64,000 nt of DNA, taken from assembly GCA_963815645.1 (NCBI GenBank), contig CAWFHL010000001.1, positions 1,984,001-2,048,000 on the forward strand, given 5' to 3'. This document shows positions 24,797 to 32,980 of this stretch, piece by piece (positions within the stretch are counted from its first letter, which is position 1; the number at the start of each line of letters is the position of its first letter). Position numbers and translations under genes: made by a program. The notes below the pieces were generated by a model that was not told the origin of the DNA, made no database searches, and was given only the letters and a program-made list of their open reading frames with translations. The stretch is from JBBRHQ01 sp963815645. Its GTDB lineage: Bacteria; Actinomycetota; Thermoleophilia; Solirubrobacterales; 70-9.

Positions 24797-26049
24797 TCGC
24801 TCTCGCTTTCCGCGGCGGCCGCCGACTCCGCGGCCAGCCCCTCGTCCGTGGGCTCGTCGGGCTCGGGCTCGATCTCCTCCTCGCCCCTGATGTAGAGGTT
24901 GAACTCCTCGCGGTGCTCCTCGGCGCGGGTATAGATCGCCTTGACCTCGTCCTGGGCGCCCTCCGGCAGCTTCGGATGGACCCCGGGGATCAGCTTCGGG
25001 AGCGAGCGCATCTTGCCGGTCCGGATACCGCGGATCGCCGTCGGGATCGAGCCGATCATCCCCTTTATCGCCCCACCCGTCGGCATCAGCTTGCCCTTGA
25101 CGCCGGGCGCGTAGGACTCCTGGAGCAGCAGCGACTCGTCGAGCGTCCCCTTCTTTTCGATGATCTTCACGAAGGCGGCCTCGTGGTTGTGGCCGTGGTT
25201 CTGGTCACTGATCCCGTGCTCGCCGGCACGGCGGCGGAGGCGCATGATCTGGTCCATCGGCGCAACGCCCTTCGGGCAGGCATCGATGCAGGAGAAGCAG
25301 TGGGTGCAGTCATAGATCCCGTGGGGATCCTGGGCGAGGTCGTAGAGGCGCTCCTCGGTGTCGGCGTCGCGGGGGTCGCCGACGAACCTGTAGGCCTTGG
25401 CCAGCGCCGCCGGGCCGATGAAGTCCGGATCGGCCTCCATCGAGAGGCAGGAGGAAACGCAGGCGCCGCACTGGATGCAGGCCATCGACTGGGTGATGTC
25501 GATCATCGAGTTCGGCTCGACCACGTACTCGCGCTCCGGCGGATCGCCGGCCGGCAGCAGCCAGGGAGTGACCCGGCGGATCTTCGTCCAGTGGGTCGAC
25601 TCCATGTCGGTGATCAAATCCTTGATCACCGGCATGTTCCCCATCGGCTCGACCAGAATAGGCGCGGCTTCCTCCGCTCCCGGCCGATCGCGCACCGAAT
25701 CACTGGAAGCCTCGCGATCGGCCTCCCGCGTCCGGGAGCCGCTTGGTGTCGCCTGGTCCGCTCCGTTGGCGCCGGCGGCCACCATCTTGTCGGCATGCTG
25801 CTGGGCGTCGCCGATCTGGGTCTTGCAGGCGAGGCCGGACTGGCCGTTGATCTTCATCCCGCAGGATCCGCAGATCGCCGCCCGGCAGGAGCAGCGCACC
25901 GATAGCGAGCCGTCGTCTCGGTCCTTGGCCTGGAGGATCCCGTCCAGGACGCTAAGCGTCGGGTCGAGCTCCACCTCAAAGGACTCCCAGTAGGCCCCCT
26001 TGCCCGACTCGGGCAGGTAGCGGCGCACCTTCAGCTCATAGGAAGCCAT
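24793..26049 (-). CDS. sdhB: Succinate dehydrogenase iron-sulfur subunit, extended
   Basis: Electron-transfer subunit. The N-terminal [2Fe-2S] domain (RCSCRAAICGSCGMKING...LACKTQ, residues 52-78) is followed by GNMPVIKDL, then CIQCGACVSSCLSME and CTHCFSCIDACPKGVAP, which coordinate the [4Fe-4S] and [3Fe-4S]-type clusters. At 418 residues it is far longer than the usual 230-260: there is a C-terminal extension of about 120 residues ending in an acidic tail, and a low-complexity linker at residues 82-130. That linker is encoded by a copy of a dispersed DNA repeat. It starts 4 bp after sdhA and is coupled to sdhE. Confidence 0.92.
   Translation of the reverse strand: MASYELKVRRYLPESGKGAYWESFEVELDPTLSVLDGILQAKDRDDGSLSVRCSCRAAICGSCGMKINGQSGLACKTQIGDAQQHADKMVAAGANGADQATPSGSRTREADREASSDSVRDRPGAEEAAPILVEPMGNMPVIKDLITDMESTHWTKIRRVTPWLLPAGDPPEREYVVEPNSMIDITQSMACIQCGACVSSCLSMEADPDFIGPAALAKAYRFVGDPRDADTEERLYDLAQDPHGIYDCTHCFSCIDACPKGVAPMDQIMRLRRRAGEHGISDQNHGHNHEAAFVKIIEKKGTLDESLLLQESYAPGVKGKLMPTGGAIKGMIGSIPTAIRGIRTGKMRSLPKLIPGVHPKLPEGAQDEVKAIYTRAEEHREEFNLYIRGEEEIEPEPDEPTDEGLAAESAAAAESESE
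25661..25766. repeat. Dispersed repeat copy A, inside sdhB
   Basis: About 105 bp closely matching 44761-44866 in the same plus-strand orientation. Shared blocks include CTCCGCTCCCG at the left, CTGGAAGCCTCGCG in the middle (from 25702), GTCCGGG and CGGCTTGG-like sequence, then TCCGCTCC at the right. A small inverted repeat (CTCCCG/CGGGAG) lies in the core. It encodes residues about 96-130 of SdhB, in frame and without a stop. Confidence 0.7.
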
Positions 26050-26052
26050 CTA

Positions 26053-27741
26053 TCAGTAGGTCCTTTCCTGGGGCTGCCATTGGGTGATCGTCACCTCGGA
26101 GAAGCTGATCTCGGGACCGGCGCCGTTGACCGAGATGTCGATGTGCTTGAGCCACTCGTCATCGTTGCGCTCGGGGAAATCCGTCCGGTACTGGGCTCCG
26201 CGGCTCTCCTTCCGCTCGATCGCCGCCACGCAGCAGCACTCGGCGTTTTCGAGCATGTAACCGAGCTCGATCGCCCCCAGCACGTCCTGGTTGAAGACTG
26301 TCCCGCGGTCGTCGACGTAGGCGCTCGCCGCCTCCTCCTTGAGGCGGCGGACCGTCTCCAGCGCGGTCTGGATCCCCGCCTCGTCACGGAAGACGGCGAC
26401 GTGCTTGTCCATCGTCGTGCCGAGATCGAGCTTGATCTCCGAGACGCGCCGGCCTGAGCCCTTCTCGCGGGCGACGATCTCCTCTATCGCGGCGCTCTCA
26501 TCGGCGAGCACGCTGGGCGAGACGCGGGCGAGCGGGGTCGCCTTCGCCCGCGTCGCGGCGTCGCGGCCCGATGCCTTGCCGAAGATCAGCGTGTCGAGCA
26601 GGGAATTGGCGCCGAGCCGGTTTCCGCCGTGCACCGAGACGCAGGCCGTCTCGCCGGCGGCGTAGAGGCCGGGGATGTTGGTGCGGCCCCGCACGTCGGT
26701 CTTCACCCCGCCCATCGTGTAGTGGTTTCCAGGCTTGATGTGGATCGGCTCCCGGGTGATGTCGACTCCGGCGAAATCGCGGCCGACGAGGACGATCTCC
26801 CGCAGCGCCTCGTGGATCCGCTTGCGGGGGACGACCGTGATGTCAAGCGCCACGGTGCCGTCGGGGAACCCACGCCCCTCGCTGATCTCGGTCTGCTCGG
26901 CGCGTGAGACCACGTCGCGGGAGGCGAGCTCCATCTTGTTCGGTGCGTAGCGCTCCATGAAGCGCTCGCCCTCTGCATTGAGCAGGTGGGCGCCCTCGCC
27001 GCGGGCGCCCTCGGTGATCAGGAAGCCCTTTCCGGCGAGGGTAGTCGGGTGGTACTGGATCATCTCCATGTCCATCAGCTTCGCCCCGGCCCGGTAGGCC
27101 ATCGCGATCCCGTCGCCGGTGCAGATCAGGGCGTTGGTGGTCGGCTTCCAGGCCTGTCCGTTGCCGCCGCAGGCAAGAATCACCGACTTCGCCCGGAACA
27201 GCTCCATCGAGCCGTCGGCGATGTTGCGGGTGACGACGCCGCAACACTCCCCGTCCTGATCGATCGCCAGCGCGGTGCTGAACCATTCCTCGTAGCGGGC
27301 CACAGATTCGGAGTGCTTCATCAGTTGCTCGTAGAGGACGTGCATGATCGCCTGGCCGGTGATGTCGGCGACGTAGTAGGTGCGGGCGGCCGAGGCGCCG
27401 CCGAAGGCCCGGGTGCCAAGCATCCCCTCGGCGTTGCGGTGAAAGGTCACCCCGAGGTGCTCGAGGTGGAGGATCTCGTCCGGTGCCTCGCGGCACATGA
27501 TCTCGACTGCATCCTGGTCGGAGAGGTAGTCGGAGCCCTTGATCGTGTCGAAGGCGTGGGACTCCCAGGAGTCCTCGGGGTTGAGCGCCGCGTTGATCCC
27601 GCCCTGCGCGGCGTTGGAGTGCGAGCGCACCGGATGGACCTTGCTGATGATCCCGACCGAGACGCCGTCCTCGGCGGCGGCGAGGGCCGCCCGCTGTCCG
27701 GCTAGGCCGGCTCCGATGACCAGGACGTCGTGGGTGGGCAC
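26053..27741 (-). CDS. sdhA: Succinate dehydrogenase / fumarate reductase flavoprotein subunit
   Basis: Catalytic FAD subunit, 562 residues. The FAD-binding start VLVIGAGLAGQRAALAAAE, the covalent-flavin His region VRSHSNAAQGGINAAL (about residues 38-53), the substrate loop QYHPTTLAGKGFLITEGARG (about 225-245) and the late GETACVSVHGGNRLGANSLL are all present. No Tat signal is seen, so the complex faces the cytoplasm. It heads the sdhA-sdhB-sdhE operon; no sdhC/sdhD anchor genes are adjacent. The GTG start is preceded at 7 bases by TAGGAT (27749-27754), a probable leaderless promoter. Confidence 0.95.
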   Translation of the reverse strand: MPTHDVLVIGAGLAGQRAALAAAEDGVSVGIISKVHPVRSHSNAAQGGINAALNPEDSWESHAFDTIKGSDYLSDQDAVEIMCREAPDEILHLEHLGVTFHRNAEGMLGTRAFGGASAARTYYVADITGQAIMHVLYEQLMKHSESVARYEEWFSTALAIDQDGECCGVVTRNIADGSMELFRAKSVILACGGNGQAWKPTTNALICTGDGIAMAYRAGAKLMDMEMIQYHPTTLAGKGFLITEGARGEGAHLLNAEGERFMERYAPNKMELASRDVVSRAEQTEISEGRGFPDGTVALDITVVPRKRIHEALREIVLVGRDFAGVDITREPIHIKPGNHYTMGGVKTDVRGRTNIPGLYAAGETACVSVHGGNRLGANSLLDTLIFGKASGRDAATRAKATPLARVSPSVLADESAAIEEIVAREKGSGRRVSEIKLDLGTTMDKHVAVFRDEAGIQTALETVRRLKEEAASAYVDDRGTVFNQDVLGAIELGYMLENAECCCVAAIERKESRGAQYRTDFPERNDDEWLKHIDISVNGAGPEISFSEVTITQWQPQERTY

Positions 27742-27799
27742 GCATCCGATCCTATAGACAGCGCGGGCCTGGCCCGGACCTCACATATCGAGCCGCTGG

Positions 27800-28393
27800 C
27801 TACCTCCCCCCGGGGCCCGGAGCCAGGTCGCGCCGCAGCCCCGCGACCTCGCCGTCCTCACGCAGCCTCGAAAAGGCATCATCCTCGAGCACCCATTCGG
27901 CGACCGCCGGGCTCCGCCGCCGGACCTCCTCAACCAGGGCCAGCGCCTCCGCACGCCGGCCCGAGGCAGATCCAGCTCCGCTAGGCGGAGGCGGATCCCG
28001 GAGCTCACGGGATGGGCGGCGAGGCCCTCCTCGAGGACCTCGCGGGCCGCCTCAGGGTCGCTCTCGATCGACGGCCCGGCGCGGAACGTCCACTCCCAGG
28101 CCGATGATTCGAACACCGCTGGCCCGCCGAAGCTGAGAACCGTGGTGGCGGCGTCGCGCGCCACCGTGACGATGGGAGGCGGGGTCGTAGAGCTCCTGAT
28201 GGGCGGCATCGGGGTTCTCGGTATGGGGCTCGACCACATCGTCGCCGGGATCTGCCGCCGTGTGGGCGTTGCAGCCGAAGGCCCTCACCCCGAAGTGGGC
28301 GCGGACGGGGCGCCAGACGAGTGTCCCGGGGCCGGGGATCGACTCGAGATCGTCGAGGTGGGCGACCCGGTGGGAGGGTGCCAAGTCGGTCAC
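27800..28393 (-). pseudogene. Cupin/TPR-type protein gene, frame broken and internally deleted
   Basis: Three consecutive minus-strand frames together read as one protein. Frame 1 from the GTG at 28393 gives HLDDLESIPGPGTLVWRPV and GVRAFGCNAHTAADPGDDVV up to about 28175. Frame 2 gives ATTVLSFGGPAVFESSAWEW and a TPR-like REVLEEGLAAHP up to about 27960. Frame 3 gives RRAEALALVEEVRRRSP and ends at the TAG at 27800. From memory of this family, the cupin core strands (roughly 27 residues) are absent at the first break, so a deletion of 3n+2 bases there explains both the gap and the shift; the second break is one missing base. The GTGA overlap couples it to the preceding protease gene. Confidence 0.68.
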
Positions 28394-29565
28394 CCTCCGC
28401 CCGTGCCGGGCGAGTCGCGAAGCGCCCTGCCAACCTGCTCGGCGGTGATGATTCCCGACAGTCGCCCGTTCGAGTCGATCGCCATCAGCGCGCCGAACCG
28501 CCTCAGGCTCTGGTTGCCGAGCAGGGAGTCGAGGGGAGCGTCCTCGCTGACGTGCAGGGTGCCGCGGTCGAACTCGAGCAGGTCGGCGACGGTCGAGGTC
28601 GAGCGACTCACCTCGGGAACCTCGTCGGCACGGTCGCGCTCGAGCAGGCCCCGGAAGCGGCGCCCGGCGTCGACCACGGGGAACCATGGCCAGCGGTAGC
28701 GCAGGAAGTACTCGTCCAGGGCCCTGGCCACGCTCAGCTCCTCGGGGATAGCCACCGGCTCGCGGTCCATCACGTCGGAGACGCGCATTCCCTCGATCCT
28801 GCTGGTGATCGCCGTCTGCATGTTGGCTGCCCTGGCGGAGCCGTTGATGACCATCCCGATCAGTGCCAGCCAGACGCCGCTGAAGACCTTGCCGGTGAAG
28901 ACGAGGAAGATCCCGGCGCCGATGAACAGATAGGCGAAGACCTGCCCCAGGGTGGCTGCGAAGCGGGTCGCCGAGGCGCGGTCGCCGGTGCGCCACCAAG
29001 CTATTGCCCGGGCGATCCGGCCGCCGTCCATGGGGAAGGCGGGGAGCAGGTTGAAGACGAGGACGAGGAGGTTGATCGAGGCCAGCCAGGCGACCATCGC
29101 CAGCAGCCCGGAGGTGTCTGCGGTCCCTTCGACCAGCATCGCGTCCCTGAAGTTGCCGGCTCCGGCGGCGAGGACTCCTATGGCCGAGAGGGCCACGGCG
29201 ATCGCCAGGGTGACGAGCGGACCGCCGATCGCGACCTTGAACTCGGCCGAGGGGCTCTCGGACTCCCGCTCCATCCGGGCCACCCCCCCGAAGATCCACA
29301 ACTGGATGCTCGAGATCCCGATCCCCTCGCGGCGGGCGAAGTAGGCGTGGCCGAGCTCGTGCAGAAGGATCGAGCCGAAGAACCCCATCGCGCTGGCCAC
29401 CGCAAGCGCGTATGCCTCGGTGGACGAGCTGGATTGGCCCAGCACGTCACCGTAGAAGCGCGAGAGCCAGACGATCACCAGGAAGAGGACGATGAACCAG
29501 GACCAGTCGACCCCGATGCGGATCCCGCGGACGTGAAACAGGGTTATCGAGCCGCCGCCAAGCAC
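28390..29565 (-). CDS. Site-2-type M50 metalloprotease with CBS domains
   Basis: A 391-residue intramembrane zinc protease. Early helices lead to the catalytic LLHELGHAYFARREGI (HELGH at about residues 66-70), and the third zinc ligand lies in FNLLPAFPMDGGRI (about 176-189). From about residue 240 come two CBS motifs (VSDVMDREPVAIPEE and LHVSEDAPLDSLL), which bind adenine nucleotides and probably regulate access. The substrate, often an anti-sigma factor, is unknown. TACCAT ends 6 bases before the GTG start, a probable leaderless promoter. A coupled cupin/TPR gene follows. Confidence 0.92.
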   Translation of the reverse strand: MLGGGSITLFHVRGIRIGVDWSWFIVLFLVIVWLSRFYGDVLGQSSSSTEAYALAVASAMGFFGSILLHELGHAYFARREGIGISSIQLWIFGGVARMERESESPSAEFKVAIGGPLVTLAIAVALSAIGVLAAGAGNFRDAMLVEGTADTSGLLAMVAWLASINLLVLVFNLLPAFPMDGGRIARAIAWWRTGDRASATRFAATLGQVFAYLFIGAGIFLVFTGKVFSGVWLALIGMVINGSARAANMQTAITSRIEGMRVSDVMDREPVAIPEELSVARALDEYFLRYRWPWFPVVDAGRRFRGLLERDRADEVPEVSRSTSTVADLLEFDRGTLHVSEDAPLDSLLGNQSLRRFGALMAIDSNGRLSGIITAEQVGRALRDSPGTGGG

Positions 29566-29659
29566 GCATCAATGGTAGGCGCCGGCCCCCCGAACCCTGC
29601 CGAACGCAACTCTAGGGGCGCTATGGGCACCAAACATGCAGTTCGGCCTGCGGTTGGGC

Positions 29660-31333
29660 TCAGAGCTGCGGGCGGTGGCGCTCGATGATCCGGGTGAAGT
29701 CGACTCCGGCGGGCAGGGTGCCGAAGGCCCTGCCCCAATCACCGGCGAGGCGCGAGGCGCAGAAGGCATCGGCGACGGCCTCGTCGCCGTAGCGGACCAG
29801 CAGCGATCCCTGCAGAGCCAACGCCATTCGCTCGACCACCCGGCGGGCCCGGGGCTCCAGGGTCTCGGGGTCGGATCCGATCTCCTCGCGTAGCGACTCG
29901 CCGTAGGCGGCGAGTCGCGGCTCCGCCGCTGCCCCCTCTGCGACCTCGGCGAAAAAGGCGTCGACTGCGGGCGGGCTCTTGACCATTGCCCGCATCACGT
30001 CGAGGCACTGGACGTTGCCCGAGCCCTCCCAGATCGAGGAGAGCGGGCTCTCGCGGAACAGCCGCGGCATCCCCGACTCCTCGACGTAGCCGTTGCCGCC
30101 GAGGCATTCGAGGCTCTCGACCGCGTGCGAGGGGGCGCGCTTGCAGATCCAGTACTTCAGCACCGCGTTTGCCAGCCGCCTGAAGTTGGCAGCCCCCTCG
30201 TCACCGGCGGCCACCTCATCGTAGGTCCGGGCCAGCCGCATCGAGGAGACGGTCGCCGCCTCCGACTCGACGCAGAGGTCTGCGAGGACGTTCTGCATCA
30301 GCGGCTGGTCGATCAGCAGCTTGCCGAAGGCGGCGCGGTGGGCCGCGTGATGGGTCGCCTGGGCAACTCCCGCCCGCATTCCGGCGGTCGAACCGACCGC
30401 GCAGTCGAGGCGGGTGTGGTTGACCATCTCGATGATCGTCGGCACCCCGCGCCCCTCTTCGCCGACCATCCGCGCCGAGGCGCCGCGGAACTCGACCTCG
30501 CTGGAAGCGTTGGATCGGTTGCCGAGCTTGTCCTTGAGCCGCTGGATCTCGAACCGGTTGAGCTCGCCGTCCGGGGTCCAGCGCGGCATCAGGAAGCAGG
30601 AGATGCCCGACTCGGTCTGCGCCAGGGTGAGGAAGACGTCGCACATCGGCGCCGAGCAGAACCACTTGTGGCCGGTGATCTCGTACTCGGCGCCCGGACC
30701 GCCCCCGTTGAGCGGCGTCGCCGCAGTGGTGTTGGCGCGCACGTCGGAGCCGCCCTGCTTCTCGGTCATCGCCATCCCGCAGAGTGCGCCGCTCTTCTCC
30801 GGCGCCGGTCCGAAGCGCTGGTCGTAGGAGAGCGAGAGCAGCCGCTCCTCCCACTCCTCGGCGAGCTCCGGCTGGGCGCGCAATGCCGGGATCGCCGAGT
30901 AGGTCATGGAGATCGGGCAGCCGACCCCACCTTCGGCCTGGGCGAGCTGCATGAACAGCGCCGCCCGGGCGACATGGGCGCCGGGCCCGGGCTTCCGCCA
31001 GGGCAGCGCATGAAGGCCGTGGGAGACCCCGATCGACATCAGCTCGTGCCAGGAGCTGTCGAAGACGACCTCGTCGATGCGATGGCCGAAGCGGTCGTGG
31101 GTGCGCAGCTCGGGGCGCTTCTGGTTGGCCTCGACCCCGAGGTGGATCACCCTGGCCGAGCCGCACAGCCCGCCCAGGTCCCGAGCCCGGTCCCTTGCCC
31201 ACCCTCCGCCCTCGCGCTGGAGCGCTTCCGCCAAGGGGCGATCCTGCTCGAAGCTGTTGAAATCCTCGAGCGGCGGTGCCTGGTTGGCGACCGCGTGGGT
31301 CGCCCGGGAGCGGCGGTCCTCGATCGTGGCCAC
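29660..31333 (-). CDS. AidB-like acyl-CoA dehydrogenase family flavoprotein
   Basis: A 557-residue FAD protein of the acyl-CoA dehydrogenase superfamily. The N-terminal region (QAPPLEDFNSFEQDRPL, then WHELMSIGVSHGLHALPW) is characteristic of the AidB branch, whose E. coli member is induced by alkylating agents and binds DNA. Core signatures include MAMTEKQGGSDVRANTT, TGHKWFCSAPMCD and the late LECLGGNGYVEESGMPRL. Whether it oxidises an acyl-CoA or protects DNA cannot be decided. The GTG start follows TAGGAT (31340-31345) at exactly 6 bases. Confidence 0.9.
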   Translation of the reverse strand: MATIEDRRSRATHAVANQAPPLEDFNSFEQDRPLAEALQREGGGWARDRARDLGGLCGSARVIHLGVEANQKRPELRTHDRFGHRIDEVVFDSSWHELMSIGVSHGLHALPWRKPGPGAHVARAALFMQLAQAEGGVGCPISMTYSAIPALRAQPELAEEWEERLLSLSYDQRFGPAPEKSGALCGMAMTEKQGGSDVRANTTAATPLNGGGPGAEYEITGHKWFCSAPMCDVFLTLAQTESGISCFLMPRWTPDGELNRFEIQRLKDKLGNRSNASSEVEFRGASARMVGEEGRGVPTIIEMVNHTRLDCAVGSTAGMRAGVAQATHHAAHRAAFGKLLIDQPLMQNVLADLCVESEAATVSSMRLARTYDEVAAGDEGAANFRRLANAVLKYWICKRAPSHAVESLECLGGNGYVEESGMPRLFRESPLSSIWEGSGNVQCLDVMRAMVKSPPAVDAFFAEVAEGAAAEPRLAAYGESLREEIGSDPETLEPRARRVVERMALALQGSLLVRYGDEAVADAFCASRLAGDWGRAFGTLPAGVDFTRIIERHRPQL

Positions 31334-31369
31334 GGGGAAATCCTACGCCCTGCCCCGGGAGGCGCGGTT

Positions 31370-31798
31370 ATGATCGGGAAGATGGCGGATCTCGCCGAGA
31401 ACCTAGCCGGAGTCCCCCTCTTCGCAGGCCTCGGCAAGAAGGACCTGAAGCGGCTCGCCGGGCAGATGAGCGAGCGAACCTTCTCCGAGGGCGAGGCGAT
31501 CGCCACCGAGGGGCAGGCGGGTGTGGGCTTCTTCCTGATCGAGGACGGCAGCGCCCAGGTCAGCATGGACGGCGAGGCGATCCGCACCCTCGGTCCCGGC
31601 GACCATTTCGGCGAGATCGCCCTGATCGACGAGGGCCCCCGTTTCGCGACGGTGGTCGCAGCCACCGATCTCCGCTGCCGGGGAATGAGCTCTTGGGAGT
31701 TCCGCCCGCTGGTGCAGAAGCACCCCGAGTTCGCCTGGCCTCTGTTGCAGGCGCTGACCAGCTACCTGCGCGAGGCCGGGGCGCGCCGGCACGCCTAG
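31370..31798 (+). CDS. Stand-alone cyclic-nucleotide-binding domain protein
   Basis: A 142-residue protein consisting of one CNB domain without a DNA-binding helix-turn-helix. Visible features are the N-terminal helices VPLFAGLGKKDLKRLAGQM, the beta-roll GVGFFLIEDGSAQVSM and the phosphate-binding cassette FGEIALIDEGPRFATV, in which the Glu and Arg that hold the ribose and phosphate are retained. It probably acts as a cAMP-sensing partner or a degenerate Crp-like domain. The start is the ATG at 31370 with GGGAGG ahead of it; a second ATG 12 bases later is possible. It is divergent from the AidB-like gene. Confidence 0.8.
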   Translation: MIGKMADLAENLAGVPLFAGLGKKDLKRLAGQMSERTFSEGEAIATEGQAGVGFFLIEDGSAQVSMDGEAIRTLGPGDHFGEIALIDEGPRFATVVAATDLRCRGMSSWEFRPLVQKHPEFAWPLLQALTSYLREAGARRHA

Positions 31799-32880
31799 TC
31801 CGCCGGCTCGACCGCTCCCAGGCGCTCGAACACCGCACCCGCCCGCTGGCGCGCCGCGCCGCCGATCAGCCAGCCGGGCGGCCTGGTGGGGCACTCGATC
31901 TGCTCGAAGATTTGGAGCGCGGCAGACAGCATCTCGGTGTCGTTCCCATAATTGCCCTCGGCCCGGCGCAGCAATGCCTCCGCGTAGCGATTCTCGCCGA
32001 CGAACTCCCGGGCCAGGGCGATCGCCTCTTCGCTGTCGGCCCGCCCGGCTCGGGCAAAGGTCTCGGCTCGGGCAGCGTGATAGACGGTCCGCCACCAGAA
32101 GCTCTCGATGGCGATCTCCATGACTCGGTTGGCGGCTGCGGAGAAGCGACCGTTGTGGAGATCGACGTCCGCCCGCCACAGCGCTATACCGTGAACCTGC
32201 CCCGAGATGTCGGGGGCGACCTGCTCGCCGAACACGAACCACTCCTCGGCGGCCGCCTCGTCGCCTCGGTAACCGTGGATGGCTCCGACCGAGGCAAGCG
32301 CCGCGGCCATCGCAGCCAGCGGCGGTCCCGCTCCCAGGCCGAGTAGGCGATCCCCCTGCCCAGGTCAAGCCTCTTCGCGTCGGCGGCGAATTCCGCGGCC
32401 TTGCGGAACGCTCCGGTCTGCAGAAGCGACTCGACCATCATGTGCAGGGCGTCGCTCCTCTCGACGTCGAGCGTCGGGGAGGCGGGGTTGGTTTCGATCA
32501 GCTCCAGCCGCTCCTGGCCCAGCTCGACCGCCCTGCTGTGCTGGCCGCAGTTCCATGCCGGCACCTGGGCGGCGTCCAGGGCGCCGAAGATCACTGTCGG
32601 GTCGCCGATCTCCCGGGCCATCGCCAGTCCCTCGCGGGCCGGATCGGCCATCTCCTCCTCGTGGCCATGCGCCCAGGCGATCCAGGCGTCGTTGAGGCGC
32701 AGCCGGGTCAGCGTCACCCCGTCCTCGGGATCCGCCATCCCGCGGGCCCGGGCCTGGAGGGATCGGGACTCCTCCACCCTGCCGCTGATCCCCCCATCCT
32801 GGTCGCGACCTCCACCAGTCGCGCATAGGCGGACGCCGCCCCCGCCTCGTCGCCGGTCTCCTCGCAGATGCTCGCCGGAC
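31795..32880 (-). pseudogene. Remnant of a TPR-rich protein, 5' truncated and frame broken
   Basis: Three frames read as one alpha-helical repeat protein. The first segment has SICEETGDEAGAASAYARLVE; the second runs from about 32790 (VEESRSLQARARGMADPEDG, RLNDAWIAWAHGHEEEMADP); the third from about 32330 (AAALASVGAIHGYRGDEAAAE) to the stop at 31795. Each junction is explained by one missing base, the first in a run of six G where seven would restore the frame. The pattern suits the C-terminal helical repeats of large AAA/LuxR-type or cyclase-linked regulators. No start exists upstream: a TAA precedes the first segment and icd begins at 32981, so the N-terminal domains are gone even if the frameshifts are sequencing errors. 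Confidence 0.66.
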
Positions 32881-32980
32881 CTTAGCCCGGGGTGCCGCCA
32901 AGCTGCCCGAAAGCTCCGAAATGCGGCGCCGACGTCGGTCTCGGAAGCGACCGCCGATCATCTAGGGTCCTGACTCCCAG

